A DNA stretch of 64,000 nucleotides from Pyxicephalus adspersus (lineage: Eukaryota > Chordata > Amphibia > Anura > Pyxicephalidae). Every line of letters begins with the position of its first letter. Within the stretch, counting starts at the first letter, position 1. The stretch covers positions 85,061,899-85,125,898 of the forward strand of contig NC_092859.1 in the NCBI RefSeq assembly GCF_032062135.1. The letters are read 5' to 3'. Below are positions 11,201 through 24,200 of this stretch, piece after piece. A model generated the notes under the pieces. That model did no database searches, was not told the origin of the DNA, and was given only the letters and a program-made list of their open reading frames with translations. The position numbers and the translations under genes were made by a program.

Positions 11201-13280
11201 CATTACCATTTCCCCTTTATTAAGGCTACACATGATACATATAACGTACATCACAACTGTAATTATAGCAAAAAAGTCATTTATAATGTAAATGTGGCAC
11301 AGTGTAAAATAGTAATGTGGAATGTAATGAAAGGTTTGCTATAAGGGCATAAGTCAGTTGGTTAAACATATATATGGATAAATAAACAATATGCAAAACA
11401 ATAATAAAAGTATATGATTAAAAAAGAAGACATAGTCATATTTTACAATATTTAACACTATACTTTTTATTCTAGGTGGAAGAGAGCTGTGATTAGGATG
11501 TATAGTCCAAAGTAAGTCAGGGAACAAATTTGCTCCATGAACTTTTACTAAATAAGCTATATGGAGAGATGATTCAATAAGTCATTTTTTTAGCTTAATG
11601 TGTCATTGGAATGACAAAGTTTGATCTACCACTGTTTCTTTAAATGGGAGTTCTGCTTCTAGCCCTGAAACAGCCGTAACATTTTAGCAGTACTTTTATG
11701 TTTTCTGTCACTGTGCCTGGTAAAGAGTCGTTAAATAATCCTGAAGCAAATCCATTTTAGTATACAGGGGATCATTCAGTCTTTAGGATGTTCCTAAAGG
11801 TATATATTCAAGTTATGTTGGCCAGTGATCCAAAAGTGACTTGTCCCTGCTATATCATTGGTGATTTCGCCATTAGTTCAATGGAGAAATGTTGTAAGCC
11901 AGAAGTAATTAAAGCTACTCTCTCTATGCTAAAATGGGTGGAGATTGGATTTTTAAATTTTATAAGATTTTTGGTATGCATTCCTGAATTATACCAGTGT
12001 TACCAAAAGGAGGGGTAATATTTTACTAGTGAATGGGAAATGGGGTCATGTGTTTTCCTTCCCCAGTTCCTCATATCTTCTTTAAAGCTTTTGTTAGTCT
12101 TATAACATCTTTGAACTCACATGGATTACTAATTTAATTGCTTCGGCTTTTACGAGTTGTCTTAACATGGTCAAACTGGCATACACAATTTATTGCCATC
12201 TTGGAAATAAAAGCATTTTTATTTTAAAAAGAAATACTCAAAATGACAAAATAATATTTAATGAAGACATTTACACAGTCTGATGTTATTATTTTAGGAT
12301 GGTTTAGCACAGTATTTTTGTACTGAAAAGGGTATGAAAATAAAATAACATTTGCTATGGGTCACTAATTGAACATGATTTGTGGTTGTAAAATTGCTGT
12401 ACTTCAAACACATGTTTAACTGCCTGCTGTCTGCTCACACTTGGAATGTGTCCCTGTCTTTCTGGACCTAATTACTTGCTTCAGAAAGGCAAATGCAGTA
12501 CATGTGACTGAGATAACTATATGATGGTTTTTGTTCTAAAGTAACAGATCTAAATTCTCATATTCTATGGTACAACTGATGAGGTGAGAGCTATAGAACT
12601 GTCAGCCTTTATGATCGGTAAAGAGCAGAACAGCTTCATGCTTTTTTCCCTGTACCTAAAGCCAGAAAATACCACACAGATATTTCTCAAAATTTAAATA
12701 ATCGCTGCTTATGGAGCTCCTAATCCTGCTTTGTACTTTGATAATTAGTCCTCTCCATTATCCCTGCTGGACAATGATTTGCAATATGTTTTCCTTAGCT
12801 GCAATTAAACTAACATAGTTTAAAAATCTTGTGACTTTTTTTTTGCCTTTGCATATGAAACATAAGGGATGTCACATCCCAATTTTATGACATACAACAT
12901 AAGCAGAAGGAAAAAGAATTTCCACAGCATTTCAACACAGAAGAAAGGCAGGAAAGACAGAGGCAATCAAAATGCTATGTACAACTTCACAGATCTTCAA
13001 AATAGTTTACAATCAATGACTTGATCATGAAAAAGAACCACCAGGAATTAAGAAGTCTACCATTGGGATCCAAAATTTGATATGAAGGTAAGTAATTATC
13101 CTGCAAAATGTTGTTAGATAGATATTTTATAGCACACAAGCTTCCTCCTACTGTTTTTTAACCCTAATAGAGTTGTAAAGTCCTTATAGCATCCAAACTC
13201 TGTTGTGCTATCCCATGTGGCCTTAGAGAACACATGCAGAACAGCAATTTGGAGTGATCGTCAGATACGTCTCTGTCTTT
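8213..13280. other. Intergenic, no gene seen
   Basis: Very AT-rich in 9400-12400. The 96-codon open frame at 8459-8749 begins MDSQEEESDNRRASC but has no recognised domain and no supporting context, so it is not called. Confidence 0.5.
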
Positions 13281-13316
13281 CCTGAAGAAGCTGAAGGATA
13301 AACCACAAAATGTGTT
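13281..13316 (+). ncRNA. Degenerate hammerhead-like motif (copy C)
   Basis: CCTGAAGAAGC, then a spacer, then CACAAAATGTGTT. The first box CTGAAGA fits CUGANGA. The second half equals CGAAACGCGTT after CpG decay. Helix II is not convincing. It is related to the sites at 7254, 49574 and 53693. Confidence 0.22.
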
Positions 13317-16300
13317 AAAAAAAAATATTTGTAAAGTTTGCATATTGATGCTTCTTTAAACGTAATAACTTTTAGTCATCAAGGAACATATACTACAAGA
13401 AGCCGTGCCCAAGGAAATCTAAAATATATTACTGATAAGTAGCTGAGGCCATGTTTTTAATGTTTTTTAAGTAAGGATAAATACCCTATTTATACTTGTG
13501 ACCATTGTCATCTCAACTTAAAGTTTGGGAAAACCCCACTGGAACTGGGATAATAGGGACTTGCATGTGCAAGTGCATCATCCTCACTTTCTGTTGAATC
13601 TATGGAACAGAAGTGAAAGGAGACCACTCAAATAGGGCATCAAAAAATAAAACTTGACAGAGGTTTTAATCTTTTCCAAGTATATTCCAAAGGTAAAAGG
13701 GGTTCGGCTTTAGATATACAGATCAAGCTAGTACCTAAATTACATGGGTCTTTGAGAATATAATGAAATGAAATAAAATATGCTTACATATAGGCTTATT
13801 TATAATGGAAGCTGAAAAAAAAATGGTGTGGAAAAATAGCAACACCCAGAATAACATTTTAGGTCATTTTTTTTTAACTAAATGCTGCAGACTCAAATCA
13901 TATTTGCTTAATCACTACCATATAATCTGACCCAGTGTATGCAGTAATAATACCTAAAGTTTATACTTAGTATAGGTCCAAGGGGATCTAAAGTTTTGCT
14001 CATTCAGTATTTATGCTGAATAAAAAGAAACTAGCAGTGTACCTTAACTTTTACCTAACAGGTTTAAGCACAACAAAGGACTTTGATCAGTACTTGTATG
14101 CCTGGCTGCTCAATGGGAATTGGAATCATAATAATCCTTTATCAGATGGCTTCACTTCTCCAGAATGATCTTTATTTATTTATTTTTTAAAACATTCTTT
14201 ATTTTTTAAAATTTTCTGGGTAAAACAGGGTAATAACATTAATGAAATGAGTAAAAAAAAAGAAAATATAAACTAACGTCACAAGGAGTACATCACAAAG
14301 TCCGATAAAAAGTCAGTGGTTGAAGGATGATCTTTGTTGACATAATGAGATTGATTTACCAAACCCATTAACGAGTTAAAACTGTGTTGACCTTGAATGT
14401 CCAAAACAAGAATTTAAAAAAAAAAAAACATGTTTTGGCAACATATACGTAATTGGATTTTTGTAGCTTCACGTCATTTACTAAGCCAATTCACATTTGG
14501 TAAGATTTTAGTGAATGAAGTTGTGCTGACTTTATACATCCAATAATTTGCTTGGACAAATACATGACATTTCACCTAGCTTTGCCTCATTTCAATGTGA
14601 ATATGCTCTACACCTATAAAAAATCAGCTTTGATGTATGTTTACTATGGCTATGCAGGTATGTCTGCATAAACTTTCTTTACCTTGGCAAATAGCTATTC
14701 TGAATACTTCTAAATCCTAATAAAACAAGTGCAGACTAAAAACAGAGGTATTTCCATGCTTTGCAATATATCTTTCCAAGGTAGATGCATTTATGAGGTT
14801 TGGATTATTTATATCACAGTTGTTTGCATTTTGATTCTTTGCAATGGTGAAATTCTTTTAGGTGTTGGTTGATTAAGGACTATATTATAGTCCAGTATTA
14901 AATTTGTGTTTGTGTTTACAGTTTCTAATCTCTGTGCTTGTAATAAAGCATAAACAACTACTTCCTATGTGGAAAATGATCATTCTCTAATCTGTAAGTA
15001 TTTTGGCACTTGAGGGCCACATATAGGCTACATTTTGGTATTATTTTCTGGCCCTGTCTCTCAATAAATAGAGATAAGGACCCTGATTAATAATACATCA
15101 ATGCTGACATAGGAGAATAAATTAGGGCGCTCTTGTATATCTTTTAGTGCTTTAATGATTGGCTTTCGGGGTTACTCTCTTCCAGCTAACATATCTTTGG
15201 ATTATTGGAGGTATTAGGTTTATTTTCTGGCTTCAAGTAAATTTTGAGCCCAGGATAGTTTTGTCTTTTGATTTGTATGACTGTCCTGTGCTGTGAGCTA
15301 TTATCTTGATCGAGTGAACTACTATTTTTGTTTTTATGTCCAACGGGTGTATGCAAAAACACAATAGGATTCTCACGGTTGATTCCCTATGCTGTTTCCC
15401 ATGAGGTTAGAGCCCCAGGCTCTTTGAAGGCCTCAGGTAGGTTCACTCACAAGTTTTTGACCTTTTAAATATAGGTCCCATTGTGGCTGCAGTCATTGTT
15501 AAGGTTAGGAAGCATTTAGCTTCCATCAGTGTAAGGACCCCAGAATTAGTTTGCCTTGATATTGGCTATGGGGGTTACCCTCATTAGAGGTTTATTCACT
15601 GGCTTTTGTGTATCTATTTTATTTTTATTTTTTTTGCTGTTTAATCACCTGGCAATCATGTGTTTACTAGCAATACTGCATTCTTACCAGACAATAGACT
15701 GGACAAATGAACAATCTTAAAATGGCAAATATTTAAAAAATATCAATTCCACATCCCCCATAAAAAATATTCATGCTGAATAAATAAATATATTCTGTAT
15801 AATAAATTAGTCATTTGTAAGCAGAGATTAGTAAATTTAGGACTTTTCATTTACTCCAAATTTCAGAGAAAAGTTAGTTTTTTGGTTTGGTTTTTTTAGT
15901 TTCATAGTTTTTGTTGAAATGCATTTTTTTACATTAAAGTATCAAATAAAAAATTTTTTTAAACAGTACACACGTAATGTTAAATGCCACACAACCCAAG
16001 GTACGCCAACCGTGTAAAAAGTTACACACCTGCCAAAGAGATGCAAACCTACTGCACAGACAATGTACCCCATAAGAGGTGTTCATGTTTGAAATTTTCC
16101 CATTACCTCTTGATATGGTGACAGCTATACATGTGTTTTTTGTTTTTATTTCTTCAGTCTATATTCGAAGCATTTAATTTGTTTACTTGCCTTTTATGTT
16201 AGGGGAATTAAAAAAAGGTATTTTAAAAATAGTAAACGAGTACTTTCTTTGTGCCAATTGTACACACTTAGAGTCTCCTGCCCTGATTTCTGTTTGTCAT

Positions 16301-16644
16301 CATTAATTTTTTTAATATATTTTTTTTTGGCGCCGTCACATGGCCTGGAGAGAAAAGTAGATGGATTGTCTGAGCAATCTGGGACATTGGTGCTATGTGT
16401 CATTCTGGGGCCAGCACAGAAGAAATGAATCTGGAAATGTAGGTGCTTCACAAGAATGTTGGATTTAGCTGGACTGCATGGAAAGGTAAGTGTGTATTTT
16501 ATGTGTGTCATGGTAATGTTTATCTCTGTGTTTTGTTAGATTAGGCACTAGTTGTGCTATGTGTGCAAAAAGAGTGCACAATCTCATGTGAAAATAGAGA
16601 GTGAATCTCACCAATTGCGACAAAGATGGCAATATATATTTATA
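13317..16644. other. Intergenic, no gene seen
   Basis: AT-rich with several A or T runs (14190-14260, 15900-15960). The stretch 14195-14330, which opens with TTTATTTTTTAAAACATTC, may be an antisense LINE tail, but this is weak. No coding block was recognised. Confidence 0.45.
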
Positions 16645-17067
16645 CAGGTAGTCCCTGAGTACAGATGACTCCTAGATATGAACGGGGCTTCCATGCTTGT
16701 TGGTGCTTGATGGGCGGGGGCAATCTTTTGCTAAAAACAAATGAGCCTGAGCTCTTTCTGTAGCCTCTTGTAACTATTTAATGACCAAGACAAACTCTGC
16801 AGTTGTTTCTTTTTGCATATCAAAGCACAGCTTGCTGCAGTAATTAATGAATGTCTGGGCACCATAAAGTTTTTTTTTTTGCTTGTAATTTACTCACAGT
16901 GAGGATTTTATACAGTAACTGACACAACTCTGCCTAATATTATGTTGAGACAAACATCTGTCCTAATTGCATTTATTAAAATAATGTACATGTTCCGACT
17001 TACATACAAATTCAACTTAAGAACAAACCTACAGTCCCTATCTCGTATGTAACCCAGGGACTACCTG
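16645..17067. mobile_element. CAG-ended MITE upstream of the WIF1 promoter (423 bp)
   Basis: The ends are CAGGTAGTCCCTG and CAGGGACTACCTG (13-bp inverted repeat), flanked by TA at 16643-16644 and 17068-17069. The subterminal regions are also inverted complements (GGGACTGTAGG and AAGTTGAATTTG type blocks near the right end). TA target sites and CAG ends suggest the pogo/Tigger branch of Tc1/mariner. It ends 300 bp before the TATA-like box, so it may lie inside the WIF1 proximal regulatory region. Confidence 0.8.
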
Positions 17068-17360
17068 TATATTTATGACATAGGATCTAACCCTTCCCCA
17101 CAAAACCTAAATACAAATGTTACCAGGATTGCCCCTTATTATCTCTGTTTAGTCCTTACTCCTGAATAGTACATTGTACACCATTGTTATCATCCCATGA
17201 AGTCCTGATGAGCTGGGTGTTGTGTGATTGTGTATTCAGCACCTCGGACAGAGCCAGGACAGGCAGGTTACACAGAGGTAGATACAGGTGGGGAGATCAG
17301 ATCGGCTATACACTACCTATGGAATATGGGAAGAGTTGATGGATCAGCCATCCCCCCTAT

Positions 17361-17689
17361 AACTTCTATATAACAACACATCACAGCCAGCAGTGTGTGA
17401 CTTGGGGTGACTTCTGTGCAGCGATCTTCTCCTGACACCCCCGATCATGGAATCCCCCCGATCCCTACGATGGAGGCAGGCGTGGCGCCCCTGGTGGATG
17501 TAATCGGAACCCTCCCCCATGTCACACTCGCAGCTTCCCTCCTTTACTACTTCATTGACTGGAAGTGCAGAGATCCAACCCCTCAGTGAGATCAGAGCAG
17601 TGAACAGCAGCAGCACACGGGGCAAAGTAAATACTATCAGTGCAAGATCTCAGAGGAAGCCAGCAAGCAGATCCTTGTGTGTCAGCAGC
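17361..17689 (+). promoter_or_regulatory. Presumed WIF1 core promoter and 5' UTR
   Basis: A TATATAA box lies at 17367-17373, 317 bp before the start codon, in a locally GC- and CpG-richer stretch (about 17400-17600) that contrasts with the AT-rich flanks. If the box is used, transcription would start near 17395-17400, giving a 5' UTR of about 290 nt. This is inference from position and composition; a TATA-less start inside the GC-richer stretch is equally possible. Confidence 0.4.
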
Positions 17690-17831
17690 ATGGCCCTGAC
17701 AACGTTGTGCTGCTTTCTTCTCCAGCTTTTCACCCTTATTAGTTGTGTGATTACAAATACAGAGGCTGCACAGAGGCAGGAGGACAGCCTGTACATGTGG
17801 ATTGATGCACACCAAGCAAGAGTGCTCATAG
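17690..17831 (+). CDS. WIF1: WIF1 coding exon 1: signal peptide and start of WIF domain
   Basis: 142 nt, ending in phase 1 before a GT donor at 17832. It begins [16 protein letters not shown], a typical signal peptide core, with likely cleavage near residue 26 after EA. It ends with the strongly conserved [11 protein letters not shown] stretch. The terminal G joins GC of exon 2 to make Gly48. Other ATGs upstream, for example at 17470, open short unrelated frames, so 17690 is the sensible start. Confidence 0.95.
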
Positions 17832-18193
17832 GTATTTCACTTCCAGGGATGCACTGCCATACACTGCCATACACTGCCTGATCTGCTCATAGGAACTTAT
17901 CTGCCTTATGTGATTCATGATATGATCAAGTCCCATGTCTGCTCATCACTCTACTATTTATTGCAGGCTTTGAAGAAGATATCTTGATTGTTTCTGAAGG
18001 GAAAATGGCACCTTTCACCCATGATTTTAGAAAAGCACAGCAAAGAATGCCTGCTATTCCTGTCAATATCCAGGCAATGAATTTTACTTGGCAAGCAACA
18101 GGACAGGTATGTCTGATGTCACACCTCTGTTAATATGTTATACATACTAAATATATATACAGTATATATATATATTTATATATACTAAATATA

Positions 18194-18224
<31 letters not shown>

Positions 18225-21200
18225 CTAAATCCTCAGCACCGATATTGAATACGTCTCTGTCCAAATAATGTATTCATCTGAAAATTGACTAATATAGGAT
18301 TAGAGTGCAAAAAAACCTGTATTGACATATCATGGGACTACATAACTAACTCAACTGCAATTTTTATTGCTCAAAAATGAGTTATGAATTTGTAGTCATT
18401 ATAAATAATTATAAACATTTAAATTATTCTTCATAAATATTATTTTATTTAAAGTATATAGGTAGTAAATAAGTATTTTGCAATACTTCTGCCATATAAG
18501 TAATGATATCGTTTATTAACAGTAAAAAATCTAATATAGTATTGATAGTTTGGTTATGCTTACACATAAGAGTCACTTTTTAGATGATTGGATATGAGCT
18601 GTTTTAATTTTTTTTTTACAAGCGCATATACAATTACTATTGTTTTAGTTTTGCATTGATAAAATGAAGCAGTGACAAAGACTAGACAAGTGACAGGTTT
18701 TCTTGAACCTGTTGTGGCGGGTCATAGTGCTGGCAGAGGTCGGGCAAGATTCTTCTCATGTCCTAATGCCAAGCAGAGCTTTTGAATATTTAGGGAATCT
18801 ATATTAGTCCCAAGCAGCTGGCCTTCCCCGAGAACCAGCTGCTCAAACACAGAACTGACAATAAATTTGTCACACATAGTAACTTGAAGGAGAAACAAAA
18901 ATGTGTGTTTAACCTTTCTTTTAAGTTCATCCAAAACAAGGTCTTCATCAAAGGGGACACAGCAGGTAAGCTGTGCGTTGGGCTCTGTGTAGTAAGATCA
19001 GCCACATGACACTTTGATGGATGAAGAAATGCAGACATACATTTTACACTGCTGCCTTTCTAATGATTTCATACTACAGAGCAGAAAAAATGATTAAATA
19101 AAGTGAACAGTAGATTTCAGATATTTGTTTTTATGGAGATTGATTGCTTTTTTGTCTTACTAAGTCCTATGTATTTTTATCCACAAATGACCTATTTCCC
19201 TGCATGTACTGTCATTGCATATTGAAACCAAATATTATTGATGCTAGTAAGATACTTTTCTCTTCTTCGTCTATGCTTCCCTGTACGTATGGATCAATGG
19301 CGTATTCATAGAGCCTAACCGCTGCAGCGTATTTGATCATGCTGCTTAATATGAGCGTGGCGGACTCTTTCCTAATAAGTATTGTAGTGTATGTGAGCCA
19401 AGGGAACTACTTCCACTGAATTGCACTGAGAGCACTAACACTTCTACCTTTGCTGTGTAGCATGTCACCAAATAGAGGAAATACCTTGTTTCCTGACCTT
19501 TGCAGCAGAATTTCCACTCTGGAATGTCAGTATGTTTACATTCTGTGGGCTTGACTTTTTTTCACTTAAAGGGGTTCACATATCAAAAGTGTGCAGCTTC
19601 CAGGCTTTAATATTGAGATTCTGGTCTTCTGTGGTATTTTGCATCTTGGTGTTGTAGACATGCCACCAGGGATCAAAGCATAATGCTGCTGAGATCCCAC
19701 TTCATTTAGTAGAGCAAGCATGTGCATGCCATCTGTTCTATCTGATAGAAAACAGCGGTAAACGGCTCAAACTGTGGCCAAAAAAGGCTTTAGTGCTCAG
19801 AGATGAGATGCGAGGCACCTTGTAAGCTACATCTGGTTTCCATAGTAGTTTACATAGTATAAATGTTCAATACACAACCTCCACATTAGTACATAAGGCG
19901 TCATTATTTCATAGATGAAAACATGTAGATGTTGAGAGTGGGGAAGGAAATGTGACACTGCATATCTAAGATATTTGTTTACTATAATCAACCGGACATT
20001 TTCCAACAAATACTGTTAGGATGACGGCTGAGATCTGCTTAGTAGGTATGTGGAACATACCTCAGTGTTTTCAATCCTCCAGATTTTAGGAATCCTTTTC
20101 CTTTTCGATTTACCAAGACAGCAAAGTTCAGATTTCTCTTAAACATGTTTACAGCAGGCTGTGAAATTGGAGTCCATGCCAATTTCTCTTGCGTGATCTA
20201 TAATTCAGTTAAATCAACATGAATGCACTTATGTTAACACTTATCAGGTTTATACAGAAAGGAAGTCCTAAAAGCAATGGTTTCAGTTTGCAGAGTGGAA
20301 AATTAACTGGTTTCTTATGTTTTTTTTGTATTTTCCAATGTACAACATCATTGTTTTTGCAATACATTGACCTATTGGATAAGCCCCGTCATTTAGAGGG
20401 TGTGTACATTCTATGTTATAAAACACTTAATATATATAAATATATAATTTGAAATATATGTTACATATTTAAAATAAACTTCATTAATACAATAACAGAA
20501 TCAAAAAAAAAAATCAACACATGGTTACAGAGATCAAGCAAAAATCATTTCAACACTTGGGTTTACTTTGTTCTTACAAAGCAGAAAAAAGTTATAGAAA
20601 AATGTTAAATATTCAAACCTATAAATAGGCAGCTGTATTTTTTTTATATTCCTTTTGCAGTTGATTGGATGTTTGCAATGAACTGGTTCACCTCCCCTCA
20701 TTCTGTACTTTACTGAACGTGCTCCAGAATCTTTTCAAACTGTCACATTTTTTAAGCAGTAAATGTGATTTTCACTGGTTGTGAAATCAATCGCTGTCCT
20801 CTGCAGTGAATGATTAGAAGAAACAGTTCAGGCCCCTATCCGTTGTTTTCTTCTTTTTTTGTTCTTGTTTTGTCTTATTGGAGGAGATCCTGCTTCATTT
20901 GGCAGAGGCTTGATGGGACAGTGGAAATACATGTTCCTAGTGACATTCCTGTCACTTTAAGACATTTTTTCACTTCCTTCCTGTGTCTTCAGGACAGGAA
21001 GTAGAGGGAAGTAGAGGGAAGTTCTTTGACAGGAAGTAGAGGGAAGTCTCCCTAACATGGACATTGGTTGATACTGTATTATTTATTAGGCTGACTCTCG
21101 TGAGGAGCAAACATCAAAATGTCTTTTTGCTGGTTATCAGTCCTGAGGTGGGGTCTTTTCCAGCCAGGCTTATAGACCACCCTAGGTAATGCCTAGAGTT

Positions 21201-24200
21201 AAACTGACCTCAGTAGCTTCAAGCACTGCAGAGAAATTAATGGGAACTGAAGTGCCTATCCAATGTCACATATATGAATATATGTGTTCTGCTACCTTTA
21301 ATCAGAAATGTATAGGCTAAAAGTATATTTGTTTTTAACTGATTGCTTCACCACATTAAATCGTGCTGAATAATCTTGGCATAGTAAAAGTGAAGGTGAT
21401 ATTTGAGGTATGAACACTATAACATAAATAGTGCGGTAAAATCATTCACTCATGAAACCTAATTCTAAAATCAGTTCACTCAGGAAACCTAATTGAAATT
21501 TCTCCTAAATCTGCAGATGGCTCAGGAAAGACGCCTCCATTCATGATCAGAAAGATTCCTAAACATAATTTTTTCTCCCCAGCTTCAATCTTTATTAATC
21601 ACCTTCAAATTTCAAAAGCAGATCTGAATGTGATTGTTGCTGAGTGATAAATCCTTGTACTAAAACTGTCAGGTTTTGTGTGAAGAAGTTGTTAGGAACC
21701 TGTAGTAGGTGTGCCAGCATCACACGGAGGTGCATTCCAGGATAACTGGAAGTTGGTAGAACGTGCGTGCGCAGTACAGCTTTGTCAGGATGAAAAATAT
21801 GAGAACTGTGCAGAGAAGCTGTGTTTCCTTTGTTCTTTTAAATTTTGGGAACAGTGTATCACAAACTTCTAGGCTACCAAAGATAACCTTTGGAAAATTT
21901 AGTTGTGTCACTGACCTTCTGGCTGCCCATCAAAGCCACTGCTTGGTAACTGCCTTGGAAATGGTTAATGGAAACAAAGACGAACTGTCAGTCAGGGCTG
22001 CTGTCATGAAGCAATGCTGCTCAAAGACTAAGGTTAAGTTTACATGGATGGCTAGGAAAAGAGTAGTTATCGTTTCATAACTTCAGGTGATCAGGGACCA
22101 TCCATGAACATCCCAAAATCATGGCTGGGTGTCCAGGCTAGGGCTATATTGTCAGCTATCATGTCAGCCCCCACAGCATCACAATACTTACTTGAAGAGT
22201 CCAAATTTTGGAAGCGCAAAATATCTGTGTGTCAAGGTCTGCTGAAAGGGATGAAAAACTATTGACCATGCCAGGAGGCTTGATATTGTATGAAGCTGGA
22301 ACTAACCCCTGCGTGTGTGTTTTTCTACATCATTTAATAAACATGGACAGAAAGTTTCAAAGCGCACTGTGGCCTGGTGTATTACAGTCCCTAATATATA
22401 ATAATTTTGCAGCTCCGTGTACATACTCCAATAACATAATAGCATAATCTAATTCTGTGTGGGCATGGCCTAGTTCCTGTGCACATGAGTTACATTATAT
22501 ATTGAAGATGGCCAAAGAGGCTAAACCCCAAAAATGGGGGTGGGGGTAAGATGAGGGGAATAACTTTTGCCGTGGCATTGGATAGAGGCACCCAAAATGT
22601 GCTTACTTGCATATATTGCTTAATGTGCAAAACCCTTGGTGCCAGCTTGAAATAGTCCTGGCATGGACAATCAAGATAACTGAAGAATCTTAACCCAGCA
22701 AAAGACCAGGTGGTAATGTAAGCAATGGAGAGAAGCACAGATATCACAGGGTTTGGTAAAGAAGTCTATCATAATGTGAAAATATGCTGGCTTTTAGCCA
22801 TATTGTGCACGCATTCTTGCACATTATGACAGAAAGCTCCTGGGTGCCCAAAATTGTTCCCTTAGTGCAGCTTAGTTCAGCTTTAAGGAATTCACAAGTG
22901 CACAACATGGTTATAGTTATGAACTGATCGTGAAGATGTGAATAATTTGTTGCCAAAAATTGGAAGGTAGTTTCTGTCTATTTTATAGCCGACTTCAATA
23001 AATATTTAATGCAACAGGGCAAAGAACTGAAATAGTTCCACAAATAGATGTTTTTCACATCACATCAGTTCAGCCACTGCCACTTCAGGTAATCCTCTAT
23101 TCCTCACATGCTGTATTTTAGTTGAATTAGTAGAAAAGTATCTTAATGCATTCATGCCAAGACATGTATTGCAATCAGTTTAAAAGCAAGCAGCTGCTTT
23201 TGTTGATTAGTTGGTTGCCTTGCCAATGCAAGAACGTATTGTTTTCATCAGGACACTTGAAATGGCATATACTTTGTTATGTGGATTAGTTAGTATTTTT
23301 CCTGCACACATTACATAACAATTCCTAAATACCTCAGTATTTACAAAATTCATAAATGGGCTGAACCTGAGCTATTTCACAATGTGGAACCATAAATGGT
23401 ACATGACATATCGGACCCCAATCTTTACTATGAGTCTCAGTTAGTTACAGAATTATGGCACAATATATTATATTAATACAACCAATACTGGCAAGCAGAT
23501 AGTCAATGAACACATGGAGCAATGTTTTACTGGGATTGTGAAAGAACTGGTGCATCCCCGGAGAAGAAATGATGCAGCACAAGTAGCAGGTGGTCACATT
23601 GTATTGACAGGGAGGGAGGTTTTATGGGATCCTACTCTAAATTTATACATTTTGCTACACATTTATTTAAACTTCAGGTCAAAGGGTTCTTTTTTTTAAA
23701 TGAATACTCTTCTATTATATTTGCTTTTCTGCACACAGAATATTGATTATAGAATTCTTTTTTTAAAGATATGGCAATCAAATAATAGTTCACATCTTTG
23801 CTTGTCTTTTTTTAAATCCCCATATTTATTTATGGTGTTCGATTTTAATGCCGAGGACTAGAATTCACTTAAAAAGAGTAACGGCTCACCATTTTTTGTA
23901 GAACTTTTAAAAGATCAGCAGTTATAGACTAACAGTCTGGGAAAAGTGGTGATTAGAGTGTTTGAAACAAATACCTCCGATCTTCGCTGTGGCCTTTGGC
24001 ATTAAAGTGGCAAATGCTTTCAAAGTGCTTTATAAACCGCTTTATAAACATGTGCATGACCATCTTTTAGCGGTGAAAGTGGTGATCTTCTAAAAAGTAA
24101 CAATCCTGCTGAAAAGTGGTTGTCTTTTCAACGGATTGTTACTTTTTAGTCTATTTGCTGCTTTATAATTCGGCTTTATAAATAAAACACTTTGACTGTT

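Larger units (their letters stand above)
18107..24019 (+). other. WIF1: WIF1 intron 2, first part
   Basis: Starts with GTATGT. It contains the (TA)n tract at 18150-18225 and a short GGAAGTAGAGGGAAG tandem at about 20995-21048. No other exon-like conserved segment was seen. The open frames here, such as 21763-22080, have no family signature. Confidence 0.6.

Noticed and set aside
17344..17625. Minus-strand 93-codon frame over the WIF1 promoter
   Set aside because: Starts with a hydrophobic segment like a signal peptide, but lies in the GC-richer promoter and 5' UTR with no homology recognised.
21763..22080. 105-codon frame in WIF1 intron 2
   Set aside because: No recognised domain and not bounded by splice signals fitting the WIF1 frame.
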